Source of the DNA: Treponema sp.
GTDB lineage: Bacteria; Spirochaetota; Spirochaetia; Treponematales; Breznakiellaceae
DNA length: 8,086 nt
Assembly: GCA_031254385.1 (NCBI GenBank)
Contig: JAIRUO010000246.1
Location: 1 to 8,086 of the forward strand
Direction of reading: 5' to 3'
Of this stretch, positions 6,028-8,086 are shown piece by piece (position 1 is the stretch's first letter; each line of letters opens with the position of its first letter). The translations under genes and the position numbers were made by a program. A model generated the notes under the pieces. The model was not told the DNA's origin. It saw only the letters and a list, made by a program, of their open reading frames with translations, and ran no database searches.

Positions 6028-6179
6028 TTTCACGCCTTAAAATCACTTTCACTTATATATATTATCGTGTTTGAGCAACCTAAATAAAGGGCAGAATTCA
6101 ACAAAATTCGCGCATATATTACATTATGCCCTATTTCCATCTTGACGTAAGTTGAATTGTGCACGATTATTAAAGTATA
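6028..6179. promoter_or_regulatory. divergent regulatory region with inverted repeats
   Basis: This AT-rich region must carry signals for both the minus-strand barrel gene and cheA. Inverted repeats visible are AATTCAAC 6095-6102 with GTTGAATT 6151-6158, AGGGCA 6088-6093 with TGCCCT 6127-6132, and GCATA 6112-6116 with TATGC 6125-6129. On the minus strand, GATAAT (complement of 6059-6064 region) and TATAAG boxes lie before the barrel gene, with TTGCTC upstream at a non-ideal 15-base spacing, so no firm promoter is called there. No flagellar sigma-28 consensus was found. Confidence 0.4.
6142..6170 (+). promoter_or_regulatory. candidate sigma-70 promoter of cheA
   Basis: TTGACG (6142-6147, 5 of 6) and GATTAT (6165-6170, 4 of 6) are separated by exactly 17 bp. 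Transcription from it would begin at about 6176-6178, two to four bases before the cheA ATG, so the message would be almost leaderless. The TATAAT at 6176-6181 overlaps the start codon and is too far from this -35 to use it. Confidence 0.45.
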
Positions 6180-8086
6180 ATGAGTGACTATCTTGATCCC
6201 AATAACGAGGAGCTTTTAAAGGACTTTTTCAGCGAAGCCCAAATGCAGGTTGACACGCTGGAGCAGAATGTTCTTGTCCTTGAAAGCGGAGGCGCAAATA
6301 AGGACGCAGTAGACGAAATCTTCCGCGCGGCCCACACCCTCAAAGGCGGTTCGGCCACTGTGGAGATGATGGAACTGTCCCATTTTACCCACCTTGTGGA
6401 AGACGTATTTGACGCCATACGGTCGGATCAGCTGGCAATAAACGAGGATGTTGTAGATATCCTCCTTTCGGCCATTGATGTAATAAAAGCAATGCTCGGC
6501 AAACGCATGGAAGGGGCCGTTTACCAGGAAGACGTGTCGGAAATCGAGAGCAAACTTTCCGCCCTGCTTCCGGCAAGCAGCAAGGGCAAAAAAGGCGGGG
6601 CTACGGCCAAAGCTCCTCCTCCAAAACCAGTGGTTGCGGCTCCTGTAGCAGCCGCTCCGCCTCCCAAGGCCCAAGTCGTTGCAGGGGATCTTTCGGAAGA
6701 TGAACTGAACGAACTCAGAGAAGCTGTTGACGGCGGCATGCCAATCTATAAGGTATCGGTCCGTTTTGATGAATCTAGCCTGATGAATACGGTTGGAGGC
6801 ATCCAGGTTTATGCGGCTCTTAAGGGTTTTGGTACGGTTTTACGGACTGTTCCTGATTTTGAAGCCCTGTACGAAGACAATTTCTTCCCAAATGTAGTCT
6901 ATTATTTTGCTACACAAAGATCGACCGATGATATTCGCAGAGCGGTGATCATTGGCGATGTATCTTTAGGGGCCGATATCCAAGATCTTGGAAAAGCCGC
7001 TCCTGCTGTTGCGGCACCGGCACCACGGCCCGCTCCGGCACCGGCACCTAGACCGGCTGCTGTTGCGCCTGCCGCGCCTGTCGCCGCTCCTGCTGCTGCA
7101 CCTAAGCCAAGCGCTACTCCGGCAGTCGCTCCCCCTGCGCCGGCTGCCTCGGCTGCCTCAGCCGCCGCGTCTGAAGACGCGAAAAAGGCCGGAAAAGAAG
7201 CCGGCTCAATACTGCGGGTAGATTCCAAGCGCATTGACGATCTTCTAAACTTGGTCTCTGAAACGGTTATTACCAAGGCAACCTTTAACCAGATTAATAA
7301 CCAGTTCAACGTGATGATGACTGAGCTTCACGCAATTGAATCAAGTTACAGGGATAAGATAAAGAATCTTTTTGACAGCCTTCCCGACTATCTGGAAAGA
7401 ATCCAGAGTGGAAAATCAGTAAAGGATGTTCGTAAAGAGATTGGCGAAGAATACGGGGACATATTCACGGTTTTTGATGAATTTGAAGCAAGCATGAAAA
7501 CCAATGTGGGAAAATTCCGCTCTACTTCCCAGAACCTTGGCCGTATAACCGGGGAACTCCAGGAAGGAGTCATGCGTATCCGCATGGTGCCCATTAGCCA
7601 GATTTTCAGCCGCTTCCCACGGCTGGTCAGGGATCTCTCCAAATCCCTTAACAAGAAGATTAACCTGGTCATCGAAGGTGAAGAGACAGAACTTGACAAA
7701 TCCGTTATAGAAGACCTTCTGGACCCAATTATGCACTCGGTGCGGAATTCCATTGACCACGGTGTTGAGTCCAAGGAAGAAAGACTTGCCGCTGGCAAAC
7801 CTGAAGAAGGCATGGTTCTCTTAAAAGCCGCCAACGAAGGGAATATGATCATTATCGAAATCGGCGATGACGGCAAGGGTATTGACGTAGAGTCAGTAAA
7901 ACGCAAAGCAGTAGAACGCGGGCTTATAAGCCAGAACAAGGTTCTTACAGACGTGGAAGCTTTTAACCTTATCTTTGAACCTGGTTTCTCTACAGCAAAA
8001 CAGATTACCAGTATTTCGGGCCGGGGTGTCGGGCTTGACGTTGTACGCCGTTCCATTGACAAGCTCAACGGAACCGTAAACGTAAC
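6180..8086 (+). CDS. cheA: chemotaxis histidine kinase CheA (3' end beyond window)
   Basis: CheA autophosphorylates in response to chemoreceptors through CheW and passes phosphate to CheY, here controlling periplasmic flagella. The 635 visible residues include P1/HPt (about 1-130) with phospho-acceptor His52 in AAHTLKGGSAT, and a Lys/Ala/Pro linker (134-168). A CheY-binding P2-like domain (about 170-262) and an Ala/Pro-rich linker (about 272-331) follow. Dimerisation domain P3 starts at SILRVDSKRIDDLLNLVSE (343) and ends near MRIRMVPI (465-472). The P4 ATPase domain has its N-box in MHSVRNSIDHG (538-548 of the family pattern, about residues 518-528 here), G1 in GDDGKGID, EPGFST, and G2 in SGRGVGLD. 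The rest of P4 and the CheW-like P5 lie outside. P3 has a long insertion (about 375-445). ATG 6180 begins MSDYLDPNNEELL, a good first HPt helix, but has no Shine-Dalgarno. Confidence 0.95.
   Translation, partial: MSDYLDPNNEELLKDFFSEAQMQVDTLEQNVLVLESGGANKDAVDEIFRAAHTLKGGSATVEMMELSHFTHLVEDVFDAIRSDQLAINEDVVDILLSAIDVIKAMLGKRMEGAVYQEDVSEIESKLSALLPASSKGKKGGATAKAPPPKPVVAAPVAAAPPPKAQVVAGDLSEDELNELREAVDGGMPIYKVSVRFDESSLMNTVGGIQVYAALKGFGTVLRTVPDFEALYEDNFFPNVVYYFATQRSTDDIRRAVIIGDVSLGADIQDLGKAAPAVAAPAPRPAPAPAPRPAAVAPAAPVAAPAAAPKPSATPAVAPPAPAASAASAAASEDAKKAGKEAGSILRVDSKRIDDLLNLVSETVITKATFNQINNQFNVMMTELHAIESSYRDKIKNLFDSLPDYLERIQSGKSVKDVRKEIGEEYGDIFTVFDEFEASMKTNVGKFRSTSQNLGRITGELQEGVMRIRMVPISQIFSRFPRLVRDLSKSLNKKINLVIEGEETELDKSVIEDLLDPIMHSVRNSIDHGVESKEERLAAGKPEEGMVLLKAANEGNMIIIEIGDDGKGIDVESVKRKAVERGLISQNKVLTDVEAFNLIFEPGFSTAKQITSISGRGVGLDVVRRSIDKLNGTVNV
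7000..7172 (+). repeat. low-complexity Ala/Pro linker DNA with short repeats
   Basis: GC-rich, internally repetitive DNA encodes the flexible P2-P3 linker of CheA. The 12-mer GGCACCGGCACC occurs at 7013-7024 and 7037-7048, and the 9-mer GGCTGCCTC is tandem at 7142-7159 (Ala-Ala-Ser twice). Such repeats can change length by slippage without breaking the frame because units are multiples of three. Confidence 0.7.

Noticed and set aside
6902..7309. Minus-strand ORF of 135 codons rich in Ala and Gly, and the plus-strand Leu/Arg/His-rich ORF at 6988-7221
   Set aside because: Both are shadows of the GC-rich repetitive DNA encoding the Ala/Pro linker of CheA.
7388..8068. Minus-strand ORF of 226 codons, Ser/Arg rich
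   Set aside because: It is fully antisense to the CheA P3-P4 region, has biased composition and no start signals; the plus strand carries clear kinase motifs.

Overview
The window reads as chromosomal DNA from a spirochaete, most likely a Treponema and probably a gut or termite-gut type. The reasons are a CheA kinase with a spirochaete-style enlarged P3 domain, a treponeme-like outer-membrane barrel gene beside it, a decayed Rpn-type nuclease of a kind I remember as abundant in termite-gut treponemes, and a plant-polysaccharide enzyme (GH127). This assignment rests on recognition of protein families, not on a search.

Layout. Positions 47-119 are a tRNA-Ala with anticodon CGC. Its T-arm and acceptor 3' end are repeated at 310-340. 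The roughly 200 bases between hold several perfect hairpins but no credible gene. Positions 446-1242 are the remains of an Rpn-family PD-(D/E)XK nuclease gene: the nuclease part has an in-frame TGA between its catalytic Asp and its E-x-K motif, and appears to have lost a middle segment. The last 77 codons (1009-1242) form an intact small ORF with a perfect AGGAGG ribosome binding site, which resembles the intragenic RpnS antitoxin arrangement.

Positions 1298-5189 are a two-gene, plus-strand unit: a cytoplasmic GH127 beta-L-arabinofuranosidase, then an RNB-domain (RNase II/R family) exoribonuclease starting one base after the GH127 stop. The RNase gene converges on, and overlaps by 14 bp, a minus-strand gene for a secreted, probably outer-membrane beta-barrel protein (5176-6027). 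Each of the two appears to use an intrinsic terminator lying inside the other's coding end.

A divergent intergenic region of about 150 bp with inverted repeats and promoter-like boxes separates the barrel gene from cheA (6180 to the window end, truncated). The CheA part visible holds P1 with the phosphorylated His, an Ala/Pro linker, P2, a long Ala/Pro linker, P3 with a large insertion, and most of the P4 ATPase domain. The clearest candidates for something new are the surviving RpnS-like small ORF beside a dead nuclease and the structured, tRNA-flanked segment at the left end.
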